Source: Morchella semilibera (taxonomy: Eukaryota > Ascomycota > Pezizomycetes > Pezizales > Morchellaceae). From it: 64,000 nt of DNA. Both the position numbers and the translations under genes were made by a program. Location: contig WBVU01000003.1 in assembly GCA_009192285.1 (NCBI GenBank), positions 2,201,973 to 2,265,972 of the forward strand, written 5' to 3'. Below the pieces are notes generated by a model. That model did not search any database. It had not been told where the DNA came from and was given only the letters and a program-made list of their open reading frames with translations. Shown in pieces: positions 35,849 through 46,391 of this stretch. How positions within the stretch are numbered: the first letter of the stretch is position 1; each line of letters begins with the position of its first letter.

Positions 35849-37578
35849 TCAACAATCCAACGGCTTACGAGCATAGAAGAGATGCCTATATAAATTGAAT
35901 CACTTTGTTAGCTGATCCTCCCAATTTGATTCAATAACGATCATGTGGTGATGACAACTCACTGTACGTTGTAGGAGTGAATCTTCCTGCTTTTCGACTC
36001 CCTCTCTGCACCCTGTATAATCTCCCTCGCTTGTTCTACGCTCATTCCCAACTCTCTCGTAAACAACCCCGTGCCAAAGGCATCAAAAGCAGTCTCAGCG
36101 TTGAGGAGAAGGTATGCCCCCCTCTCTTTCTGTTTCTTGTCTGCGGGCCATGTACCTAAAGGTATCTTGATGGTTTCGTAGTGGATGTCCTCGAAGCCAG
36201 CGCCCTCAAGCATACCCCTTAGCCTTGTCGTCACGTTGAACTCTCTGCCTATGTGTTCGCGTTAGAGCTCATGCCCCATATCACCGAGATAGAAGGACAA
36301 ACCATGCTTCTTGGCAGCCTCCTTGACCAGGTCATAAAACTTCCAGAGGTACAGGCCCTCGTGATAGGTTCCATCGTCACTGGCAAGATTCATCTCGTAC
36401 TCTCCAAACTCGACATAACCGCCAGGCTTGACAACTCTACACACACCTAATCAGTCTCCATATATCTATACATTACCATAGAGGCTTCATATGGTTCGGG
36501 GGCCCGCCGGGGGGGGAGGGGGGTACCTACTTATACGCCTGTTCTACCAACCGCGGCCAGTCCGCGATCGCACCAGTCAAGTGCCTGATATGGACAAGGT
36601 CGAACGAGTCCCTCGCAAATGTCCATTCAACCTCGGCGTCGTCAACCTGAAACTGCACATTGGGGGGAACCCAGCTGGGCTGGATGGGGCTTAGGTCTGT
36701 TCCTATAATCTCAGCGGAGGGGTAGCGTCTATAGTCATGTGGAAGAGGTAAGATGTTTGTTCATAATCAGAGATGTATATAGGGTATGGGTGGAGCTTGC
36801 TTACTCTCCCATGTCAATGGCCCAGATACCGGTACCGGTCCCAATGTCGAGAATCCGTTGTGGGTTCTTACCGATGGGGGCGAGATGGAGTTTGTCGTCG
36901 AGCATGAGCAGGTAGACATGGTGGATGATGTCGAGTCTAGATCTCCTCAACTATGGCCCGTGGTTTTATGTGATTGATCGAGGGGGGGTAGGAACGTACC
37001 TGTTTTGTTCTTTCTGGAGATGTGATTAATGCTACGTGGTTAGTTTGTAGTTCTGTATGCTGGTAATTTCATGGCCTATGTTCTTGATATCGATCATACC
37101 TCATCATTGGGAAAGGCGTATTTCCTATGAGAATATCAGCCACAGTATATTCCCCCAAAAAGTCACCATAGATTCCTTACCCATCCTTGTACGCATGATA
37201 CCTGCGTCCATTTTCATAACGGTAACTATCATCAATCCTACATCAGCACCACCACCGCCGCCCATCAAATCTTATTAGAACGTTGCAAAAAGGATTAACC
37301 TACTCATAAATCGATGATGATAATGATGAAGTCGAGTATTCACTAACATTCAAAATCAGCGATCAGTTAATTGCCCTCATCAAAGCCTTTCTCGGAGATT
37401 TCGACTCGACATACGATGATCCTGACTGGTATAGGGAGCTGCCATCAGATTCATCCGAGGTGACCTGTTAATTCCATGGCTTGTTAACTTTCTACGGTAC
37501 TATGATGTTGAGCAATTGATTCTGGGGGTGACATACAGTCTCGTCAACGGCAATTGGTTGACCTGATCCTAGTGACAT
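35849..37578 (-). CDS. LaeA-like SAM-dependent methyltransferase, 11 exons
   Basis: Exons: 37578..37537, 37464..37415, 37342..37304, 37225..37181, 37124..37100, 37013..37000, 36936..36805, 36728..36531, 36436..36285, 36248..35963, 35885..35849; 339 aa, frame kept throughout. The disordered N-terminus (residues 1-35) leads to [10 protein letters not shown] and NDEKEQNRLD, hallmarks of the LaeA/velvet-type methyltransferases. SAM motif [10 protein letters not shown] is at residues 100-108, followed by [24 protein letters not shown] and VVKPGGYVE; the protein ends [11 protein letters not shown]. Relatives methylate unknown targets, regulate secondary metabolism or act as tailoring enzymes; I cannot tell which. 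Intron donors and branch sites are good (GTATGT, GTAGGT, CTGAT). Unusual: a 14-nt exon and a 36-nt intron (36284..36249) with a CTAAC branch site; without it TAA ends the frame after GHEL. No biosynthetic backbone gene is adjacent. Confidence 0.88.
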
Positions 37579-37589
37579 GGTGACGATTT

Positions 37590-37625
37590 CTTTCTTTCTC
37601 TTTTTTTTTTTTTTTTTTTTTTCTC
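37590..37625 (-). promoter_or_regulatory. Poly-T tract directly upstream of the methyltransferase start
   Basis: A (TTTC)n and T20 run on the plus strand (poly-A/GAAA on the coding strand) ends about 12 bp before the start codon. Such homopurine tracts are frequent in fungal 5' UTRs or promoters. Confidence 0.35.
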
Positions 37626-40600
37626 TCTGCCTCTAACAGGGGTGGAGGTATGAGGAATGAAAGAGAGAACTACGGCGGGGGGGAAAGAAATAAATATATA
37701 GATAACTAGGTACCAGGGTGGTCTAATAAAAGTCTCCTCCCCCCTCTACAACGACCTTTCCTAGTGAGGTTTGGTATCATTCTTCTTGTATCGCCAGTAC
37801 GATGCACTGCATGATATATAAATGTACCTACGAGTACTTTACATGTACTCCCTACCTAGTAGACTATAGGTATCTGTATACAGAAAAGTCTATCACAGCT
37901 CCACAAACCCGCATGTAGCCCCTCCCCCCCCCCCCATATTGCAAACCTGGAACTAACCTACATGATACCTCACTACATAAGCTATGAATTCACCTCCTTC
38001 AGTTAATTCTAGTGCCTAATTAATCCTCTTTTTCTTGTCTTCTTGTTTTCGCAATGTCATAGATAAGAGCGTACGTAGGTATAGGTTTTGGAGGCACCTT
38101 CATAATGAGTATAAGGCATGGTTAGAGTATAATTGAACCTCCAGTTAATCCTGACGGTAAGAGCTCGCCCATATTCAAGCCCCCTTTTACACCAGCTGAA
38201 GCCCGTATGCGGCACGGAATGCATGGCGACTATAGCTAATGGGATATCACTGCGTCTCTCACTCCATATTATTCTCCATGCGCTAACGCGGCGGCGTCAG
38301 TAAATCATTTACTCGACACCCTCCCCCACCGAGATTTTGGTTATAAACCCCGTGAAGGGTTGGGCCCTGGCTGTGATGTATCGGATCCACACACCTTTTC
38401 CCACACTTCGCTGTATTGGCCGGGTATGATGGCAAGGGCCGGGGAGCCCGGGGGTGGGTGTAAAGTACTCGCGGCAGGTAACAAGTACCCGGGAATAAAG
38501 CTGCATTGCATCTGTGTATTCTCATATTTTAATCCAGTAGAAATTACATTTCAATAGTTGCACCTTCGGGTAATTCATACCTACTGCCAATACTCTTTAT
38601 ATTGCCATTCATGTAGGTAGATAACTCCTAAATTTTTCCGTAGGTCGGACCGTGGATATTGAAATTATAGGTTTGAGTCATTTGAAAAAGGGTGTTATAT
38701 GTTTCACTCGGCCAGCGTGACCTCTCCACAGGTCTCACTCTAGCACTGATTTCGAGAGCGATATAGATATAACTTCAAAGCTTTTAACGATTGTTTGAGA
38801 TCTCAAGGGAAAGAATTGTCGAATGATAGTGCTGAAGCTCGTCCCCGAACGGAATGGCAAGCTTTGATTGACATTGTTCGGCCCGTTTCCTCGCAGGCCG
38901 ACGACAATTCGTATGCATGCTTTCCTGTCTACGGCAGTGACGGTCTACCCAGTTCAAGAAAACGATAGCAGGGTATACCAAACAGAGACATCGTCACATG
39001 CCTTAACGCGCATTGTGCAGCCCTGCGGAGGTGTCGATCTCTACTGAAATGTTTGACCGATGGGGGTAGAAAAAAATCTTGCACTAAAGTCAAATTATCC
39101 TATTCCACTCCTATGCGTTGTCCTCCGACCCCCCACCATGAGTTACAATTAGTATCGACAGGGGAGAACGAAAAGGAGCTATAAAAGTGACCTCCATGTT
39201 TAACCCTCTAGGAAGGCCAACTTACACGGCAGATCACTCACCCAGCCCACTAATATTGTTGAACAACTCTCTTCACAAAATCTTCTCGTCTTCTATGGTG
39301 TCTTTGTGAGTATACGGAGGTCGTACTATGAAATACTAGGTTCTCCTGTCGGGAGTTCGTTTTTTCGGTGTGTCTAGACCGGCGTTCCGCGGCCCCCGGA
39401 GGGTGCAAATTTAGGAACCTAGCGGCACAGACAGAGCTTTTTCATCATCGACGACTGACGATATCTGGATTCGAGGGCGCAAGAAAGTGCAGATTTGCAA
39501 CAGCTGCACAAGGAGCCATAGGAGGTAGGTGCGCCGTTGCAACTAAAACTGATGTCTTTTGTAAAATACTAGCTAGCCCCCCCAGGCACGGTAGCTAGAC
39601 CTACCAATTCACGGACTGGTTGGGTGGCTTTCTGAATTGAGTCCCGCCGCCGCCGCCCCCCCCACGTACTATACACGGTCTTGCGCCATCTTCTGCAGAC
39701 TCTGATCGTGGCGGTCTGGCATGCTAATGGGCTCTAATACCTTATGAGTTCAGTTACTGCTAAAAGAATTTGAAATGGGACCACACCAGCTAGAAAAACC
39801 CGCGGGCCATTGTGAAAGGTTATCAACGATTCAAACAAAGTAATGAAATACCGACTGACATCATTATATATCGAAAATGGCATCCCCGTTCACCGAAAAG
39901 TGCCTATGCTCACTAATCATATTACTAGCCTATGAGAAGCCTGCGCAGGAACCAACGGACGTTGACACTATTCGTGAGCCATGGCCACGGGTACGCAAGG
40001 GACACAATCAGGGAGTACCCTTCCCATCACCAAAGCGGCCAGCTTTGACCTTATGCGTTTTCGAAAGTCGCCGTTTTGCTTTTTCAAATGCATCCGGGCA
40101 AAATGCTGCACCTCCTTATCTCTGATTGCATACAGTACCCAATCAGGCGAGTATTGGGCGCCTATAGGGAGCCACGGCGCATGTAGATCGATCCGATCCG
40201 AATCTCCCTTGTCTAACAACAATATATCCGAGCAATTAATGGGTCAAACCAAAAAAAATATATCTAGAATCCGAGTTGAAATCGAGTGATTAGTTGTGAT
40301 TGATGCGTGATGGGGTAAACATCAATATATACAACCTAGGGGGTCACATATCTTAGCATTGGGTACCAATAGCTCATTTATTGACATAAAGACATGTACA
40401 CGCCTCATGATTACCGATGTCAACGTGGATGCCCCAGTATGTGTACGGATAATGAAGCATTTTGACTACCTGAAGTAGGCAATAAGAACCTGAAAATGCA
40501 AACTGCAAAGCAGGGGCCCAAATTGATGTAGCTTTTTACTACATGTAGTCGCGAATCAGACGCTGTTCCCCACCTCCGGGTCCTGCTTACCTGTCAACGG

Positions 40601-42831
40601 GTAGTCCCGAAATTAAGAAGCGACCTCTTATTATTCGGAGTATGACACCAGCAATCAGAATTAGGGAGATTTGACCCGGCAGGGGGGGTATGTACTCGAT
40701 AGTCATGTGGGGGCGTCGGAAATCGTGAACATATAGTTTTAGGCTCAAGTCACTATTTATAAACCGGTCAGTCAAGCAAGCAAGCAGTCACACATTAGTT
40801 AAAACATGCCTACATAACAGCATTTTTATGAAGATTACTTACCTCTCAAGGACTCATAGTATCATATATATGGGTGTTGACCTGGTAACATCTTCTGCAC
40901 GGTTTCTTGTTCGGGGGGTTGTTAATTGGTAAACCTAAAATCCTACTAAAATTCAAGGATTCTTTTTTGTAAGGGCCTGGGATTATTTTAGCTCATTTAC
41001 CATATCAATTAGAGTCTATACTCGAGTGCTGTAGTGAACCGGTGAGATATTGATGAGTTGCCACACCTATATAGAGTCCTAATGCTAAATATGCTGGGTT
41101 CAGAATTCATCGAGGCGTGAATCCCCCGCACTGACATAAATTCATCACTGGGATACGCAGTTTCAACCAGATATATATATATAGTAAGGGCCTGGCTGGG
41201 ATATATATATGTATAGGCTTAGAGTCCACGCACCATGCCATACCAGTAGCTAATTCTTCATGAGCCGCAGAAAAGAGGTGATAGATTCAGTCTGGTGCGC
41301 GGGGATTATGGAGAAGGAGGAATAGGAGACTAGAATAAACCGGTGATACGTACGTCGTATTAATTTGTATATAAAACACCCCTAACCCTGACAACATCTT
41401 GGCGGGTTGGGACGTGAATGAAGAACACGTTTGGCTCGATCCATCATCACAGCTATGGGGTTGTATGTGTTTACCTGCATGTAGCTAGAGAACGCCTGCT
41501 AAAGTGCATACCACTACTCTACCCCTCAACTAATACTAGGAGCCCCCCCCCCCCTTGAGACATCCACTTACGATGCGCACTGACTTACTTCTAGGGGTTA
41601 TGCAAGCACAGCTAGATCCGCCTATTGAAATATCGCCGTTCGATTTCACTCATGGCCTGAGGTTTTCAAACACAGAATGCAATATGGTTTATGTCTCGTT
41701 TCTTTGCTGATACATATCCTTGGGTGGTTTCAGGTATGATGTGTAATCGCCTATAGACCTATTTATAGACGGGATGTTTGATGTTCATCTTCATCATAAG
41801 TGAATAGTCGAAATATCTTAGGATGTGTGCGTCACTGGGCACTCTATTTTGATGGCACAGACATCCATCTAAAACGCCTTACTCATGCCTTAGGGCTCTC
41901 CAGAGGTTTACTATTCCGGGGTTCCCCCTGAAGTTATAAACGACATGACCGATAGAAGAGCCATATCTTGATCGCAACTTAGAGTCTAATGTTCATTGCT
42001 CTGGACACCTCGTGGACTTTGGTTTCAATACCCCCCGGTTAGTCCATTCATGGCCATATGACTCTTGCCTCAATGACAGTAGGAAATAGCAATCATATAG
42101 ATATGAAACAGGATATTTACAGCAATGTTAAGTTTTTTGAATACCCTAGGTGTCTTAACATATAGTGAAGTTAACAGAGCCTTGGGGAAGACAACCTGAT
42201 AGATATACGGCAGCATTCCAGTAAACTAGGCAGCTACATTCTACGAGCCGAGCTACTTTACTAGGCACAGCCCGTCATAACCGCGGTTTAGAGGGAGGAA
42301 GAAGGCCGTATTGTCTAGAGATCTAGAGTTGACCACCTAGGGGAACACCATTTGTCAGACATCTGTATTGTAATTGTATTAGTTAACTATGGTAAACAGA
42401 TTCGGGAAACACTCCACTCGGGTACCCGAATAATAGTTACTGTCTTTGGAGCACGACTATATAGTGCTGTCGATCCCCTCTTTATTAGCAAATACATTCC
42501 TCCTGCATTGTGTATGGACTAGCTATCAATTTAGTATTAGTAGACCGTTTACCCACCGGAGCTATCCCAATGCTACACATAACCTCCCCTTCCCTTTTTA
42601 TTAGTCTCTTATTTAGGCAGCCTAGCGGCGCGGAAGCCCCGACGAAAAATGTCAACCGAGAAGTTGAAACTAGTCTCCTAGTGCTTAGTGTTTGTGGTAA
42701 CGACTAACGCGAATATATACAACATTTAGAGACCGATAGGAACTGAAATACTAGTTATTTTCATTTATGTGTTAGTTTACTTGACTTGTATTGAATGTAG
42801 ATGACACACAAAGTATGGAGCCAAAAGTAGT
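37626..42831. other. 5.2-kb spacer with no supportable gene
   Basis: No domain, splice chain or signal peptide is visible. Open frames such as 39877..40125 (plus) and 39968..40222 (minus) mirror each other. Several ACATGTA palindromes occur (37838, 40395, 40540). C runs are at 37925 and 41544. Confidence 0.45.
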
Positions 42832-42968
42832 TTTACCAACGGTGGTATAAGCACTGAATTCCAGTTTATGTGTCAATACAAATGCTGAATTCCAGCCTTT
42901 ATGCTGCGCTATACTATATCAATCACAATACTTATGAAGGTTTCCCGCCGGTTGTGGTAAAATGCTTG
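42832..42968 (-). repeat. Dispersed repeat, copy B (reverse of 13857..13968)
   Basis: Read on the minus strand, this shows the same ordered landmarks as copy A: ACAACCGGCGGGAAA, CTTCATAAGT, AGCATAAA and ATTCAGTGCTTATACCACCG. It carries an internal duplication of a CTGGAATTCAG block that copy A lacks. Confidence 0.65.
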
Positions 42969-43315
42969 CCACCGGTGGGCAGTTGGACTCATAGATTGGC
43001 ATTATATAGCCCCTTTTGGCTAAAGGGTCTGCGCTTTTAATTTTATCTATTTTAGGGTATAAATATTGGTATTGTTTTGACACATTTACCGCACCATACA
43101 CAAAGGACCTCTTGGAGAGCAGAACTATTCAATTACTCATCAACTGTGCTCGTTAAACGGCTAGAATCAATAATTATAACTGGTAGTATATCTTATCCAC
43201 GCTTTGGTCTATAATATTTCTTTTTCCGTCTTGTCAATCACTGGTCGACGGCCCTAAACCTCTTTAAGCTAGCCCCGCGAGCGGAAATGACTTTTTCGTC
43301 CAGAAAGAATATTAA
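42969..43315. other. Spacer between dispersed repeat and MITE
   Basis: No gene seen; sequence is AT-rich with no notable structure. Confidence 0.4.
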
Positions 43316-43433
43316 GGGCCCGTTTGGCAACCAGACAAATGGAGTTTCCAAGGATCAAGGCCTAATGAAAAGATCTTTGAAACGGAGTTTACAAGGGTGA
43401 AAACTCCGTCCTGGCCTGTTGCCAAACGTGCCC
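43316..43433. mobile_element. PIF/Harbinger-like MITE with TAA target duplication
   Basis: The 118-bp element begins GGGCCCGTTTGGCAAC and ends GTTGCCAAACGTGCCC, an inverted repeat of 16 bp with one mismatch. TAA flanks it on both sides. Its ends resemble those of the element at 14631..15006, so they may share one transposase source. Internally there is a second inverted pair (ACGGAGTTT/AAACTCCGT). Confidence 0.85.
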
Positions 43434-43672
43434 TAAACAGACACAGGGTTAGGGTTTATTACTCTCCTTGTGCAAGGAGCATTTGTAAGAAGTACTTTAC
43501 AGCCTTCTGAAGAGGTTATAGCACTGTATATACCAAGGCTTGACATCATATCATATTTATGGATATTCTATCCTTGGCACTATATTCTTCAGTGAGTCCG
43601 TTGCCAGGCCAATTGATTAACTTTTCATGGCAAGCTTCGATTTCGTGCCACCCTGGATATATATAATATAAT

Positions 43673-43804
43673 AGAGCGTTTTGGCAACACCCAAATTTTC
43701 AAATTTTCAGCTCAAATTTTGAGCTCTTGGCGGGCTATCCGGACCAAAAACCGGTCGCCAAGAACTAAAAATTTAGACACAGAAGTTGGTTGCCAAAACG
43801 CTCT
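43673..43804. mobile_element. MITE with AGAGCGTTTTGGCAAC termini
   Basis: AGAGCGTTTTGGCAAC at the left is matched perfectly in inverted orientation at the right end. AAT flanks both sides, which may be a 3-bp duplication. The 132-bp interior has further inverted segments (GCTCAAATTTTGAGC, CTTGGCG/CGCCAAG). The terminal TTTTGGCAAC resembles the element 240 bp upstream. Confidence 0.85.
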
Positions 43805-44821
43805 AATGTTGCTCTTTATTTATAATTCTTCTTTATAGCGGATTGATTCAGTTTTCATTATATGTGGCACCACATTGGTCGCGAATCCATTGCCTGTGCC
43901 ACACGCGGGTTGGCCATGGATATTACGGACGCCCTTATATATAACCTTACCAGTGGGGGCGGGGGATCGAGGGGTGAGGCCGATATTTAATCTATTGTAC
44001 TAGATCTACCTACTCACAGGTCTCTCTCTTCACGTGCACGAGATTATTTACAAATACCTAGATACTCCGGCTTTTAATAATTACGAGCGGGTTTGAGGTG
44101 ATTTTCATAAGTAGGCCCCCTACTCTCGATTCCGGGATGTAGGTAGCTAGCCCCGTCCGAGTGCGAATTTGCCATGACCCTGCATGCAGTCAACTCTCTC
44201 TTCCTATGGTTGTAGAAACACATTTCGCGTGGTCGCGGGGTAACATAAACATATATACACTAGCCCAATCATGCAATGCACCATCCCCTGGCCCCTCGAC
44301 GTGAGTTGCGGCCCGAAAGCCTGTTGGTACACACAGAGTTGAGGACTAACGTATCAAGTGCCCTACACACTACATACCTCTACTCAGCCCTTCTGGAATA
44401 CTTGTAAAGTCTGTGCTAGGCTAGTTGGTAAATATTCACCCACGATATCTATCTGCATGGCTCCGTCTTTGCAGGCCTAGCCAGCTAGCTAGCAGTGCCA
44501 GTCGAAACAGTCGTTACCTGTCACGTAATTATAAGTATATTATATAGAAAAGGAAGTTAGGGGTTTCTAGCTTAAAGGTGTCAATATTCATGAATTGTTT
44601 CTATACTATATGTATATCAGTCTTAAGATATATGTCACAATTCTATTACCCAGACCGGCGGCCCCCAACAGCAACCTGCAATATATGTACTTGTTATTAA
44701 AGGAGCCATAATATACACTTCTGGCCATGCACCAGAAGTATATAAGGACGTACCAGGGCCAGGATCATCTCGAAATTAACTACATCCCAGCTCCTCTACC
44801 AACTACACCGCCGTCAAGTAG
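43805..44821. other. Spacer upstream of the DJ-1-like gene
   Basis: No gene is supported. The last 200 bp before 44822 probably belong to the promoter of the plus-strand gene that starts at 44975. Confidence 0.4.
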
Positions 44822-44944
44822 TATAAAAGGGAATACCTCTTCCGCAGCTATAGCTAGCTTATAGGCAAGTACATAGTTATTCTTTCCCAGCCCAGCTCCA
44901 TTCACCCCTCTCTACTACCTGACTCTCTCTCTCTCTCTCTCTCT
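44822..44944 (+). promoter_or_regulatory. TATA-like box and (CT)n tract of the DJ-1-like gene
   Basis: TATAAAAG at 44822-44829 lies about 146 bp before the ATG. A (CT)11 tract at 44923-44944 ends 30 bp before the ATG and is probably in the 5' UTR or core promoter. The placement is plausible but inferred from sequence only. Confidence 0.5.
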
Positions 44945-44974
44945 GAATTGCGAGACCTGACATCGCCTTTCATT

Positions 44975-45968
44975 ATGCATTTCCCTAGATTTATAGCCAT
45001 GGCTGCTCTCCTCGTCTCCAGCGCTGCCACATGCGCAGCAGTCGATAACTCATGTAAGTCCACGGGCTTAATTATACCCGCATCTCGATCATTACCAGTA
45101 ACCCAACTAACGTCGTCCGCCTGTCTTCAGCCCTCCCCGTGAACTTTGGCGTCCTCGTCTTCCCCGCCTTCCAGGTATCAACATCACCTCCTCCTTAATT
45201 CCCCACCCCTCACCCAGTCAGTCATACTAACCTCCCCCCCCCCCTCTCCAGGCTCTTGATGTGTTCGGCCCCCTCGACACCCTCAACATGCTCTCGCTCC
45301 TTCACCGTATGAACCTGTACGTTATCGCCGAGACCCTCGACCCCGTCTCGACCTCCCCCCGCTCCCCCGCCATGAACACCACCGGCTCCAACTTCGGCGA
45401 GCGCATCGTTCCCACTCACACCTTCGCCACCGCCCCCGCTCTCGACGTCCTCATCATTCCAGGGGGCGCGGGAACCCGCGCCGGAGCCCTCCTCGACCCC
45501 GCCCGCGAATACATCAAGACGGCCTTCCCGTCTCTGAAATACCTGCTCACCGTGTGCACGGGCTCTGCGCTGGCCGCGTCAACGGGGATTCTCGACGGCA
45601 GGAACGCAACGAGCAATAAGGCGGCGTGGGTATGGGCCACGGGGCAGGGGCCGAATGTGAATTGGGTGCCGAGGGCGAGGTGGACGGTCGACGGGAATAT
45701 ATGGACCACATCTGGGGTTGCGGCGGGAATGGATGGGACGTTTGCGTTTGTGAAGGAGGTTTATGGGCAGGAGGCGTTCGAGTGGATTAGGAATAAGGTG
45801 GAGTATATGCCGCAGGAGGATAGTCATACGGACTTTTGGGGGAGTTTTATAATACTTCTTGGCCAATTGTATAGCTATAGAGTAGCTATAGCTAGCTATT
45901 GGGGCGGTGGATATATGGGATCAGGGATTGTATTCTGTATCTGCTCTTCCAGGGAATTCTATAAGTAA
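44975..45968 (+). CDS. Secreted DJ-1/PfpI-family (class I glutamine amidotransferase-like) protein
   Basis: Exons 44975..45053, 45131..45174, 45252..45968 (introns both 77 nt, GTAAGT..CAG and GTATCA..CAG) give 279 aa. Residues 1-22 form a signal peptide (AALLVSSAATCAA). The fold is shown by NFGVLVFPAFQALDVFGPLD, LDVLIIPGGAG and the nucleophile elbow LLTVCTGSALAAS with Cys143, followed by SNKAAW and WTTSGVAAGMDGTFAFV. Relatives include isonitrile-hydratase-like and ThiJ/PfpI proteins; the substrate is unknown. The region after about residue 196 (FWGSFI onward) does not look like the family; it may be an extension created by a changed splice or stop. Third codon positions are strongly C/G. Confidence 0.85.
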
Positions 45969-46391
45969 ATATAACTGAGTTTCTTGCGAAGGTCTGACAT
46001 TGAAGAAAGTGACATCTATTTTGAAAGGATAGAAACAAATATTCTTAGATTTATAGAGGAATATTACTTATTCGTACCACATCGGGTGGAAAACCAAGAG
46101 GTAGGTTTCACGGCATAGCAGGAAGGTTTCCAACTGCATCTATGCCCCATTATATATAGACTTCTCATAGAGCTCTAAGCTTCCTATACAATTAAAAGTG
46201 CATATTACTTTACGTGGTTACATAGATGCAAGTAGCCATGCCCGTGCTATATCCGTTCAGGGGATGAGAATTACAATCCACCCAGAGCACAAACTCCCTA
46301 TAGTCCGAACTACCCAAATACTCAAATCCCCATTATGATCTAGCATTATACCCATCCAATCACCTCCACAGACCAACCAACCCTAACCCCT
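45969..46391. other. Convergent intergenic region
   Basis: It lies between the stops of the DJ-1-like gene (plus) and the acid phosphatase (minus) and should hold both 3' ends. AACCCTAACCCC at about 46378 is a short telomere-like string. Confidence 0.5.

Noticed and set aside
45222-45866. Long minus-strand open frames
   Set aside because: Shadows of the GC-rich DJ-1-like exon on the plus strand.
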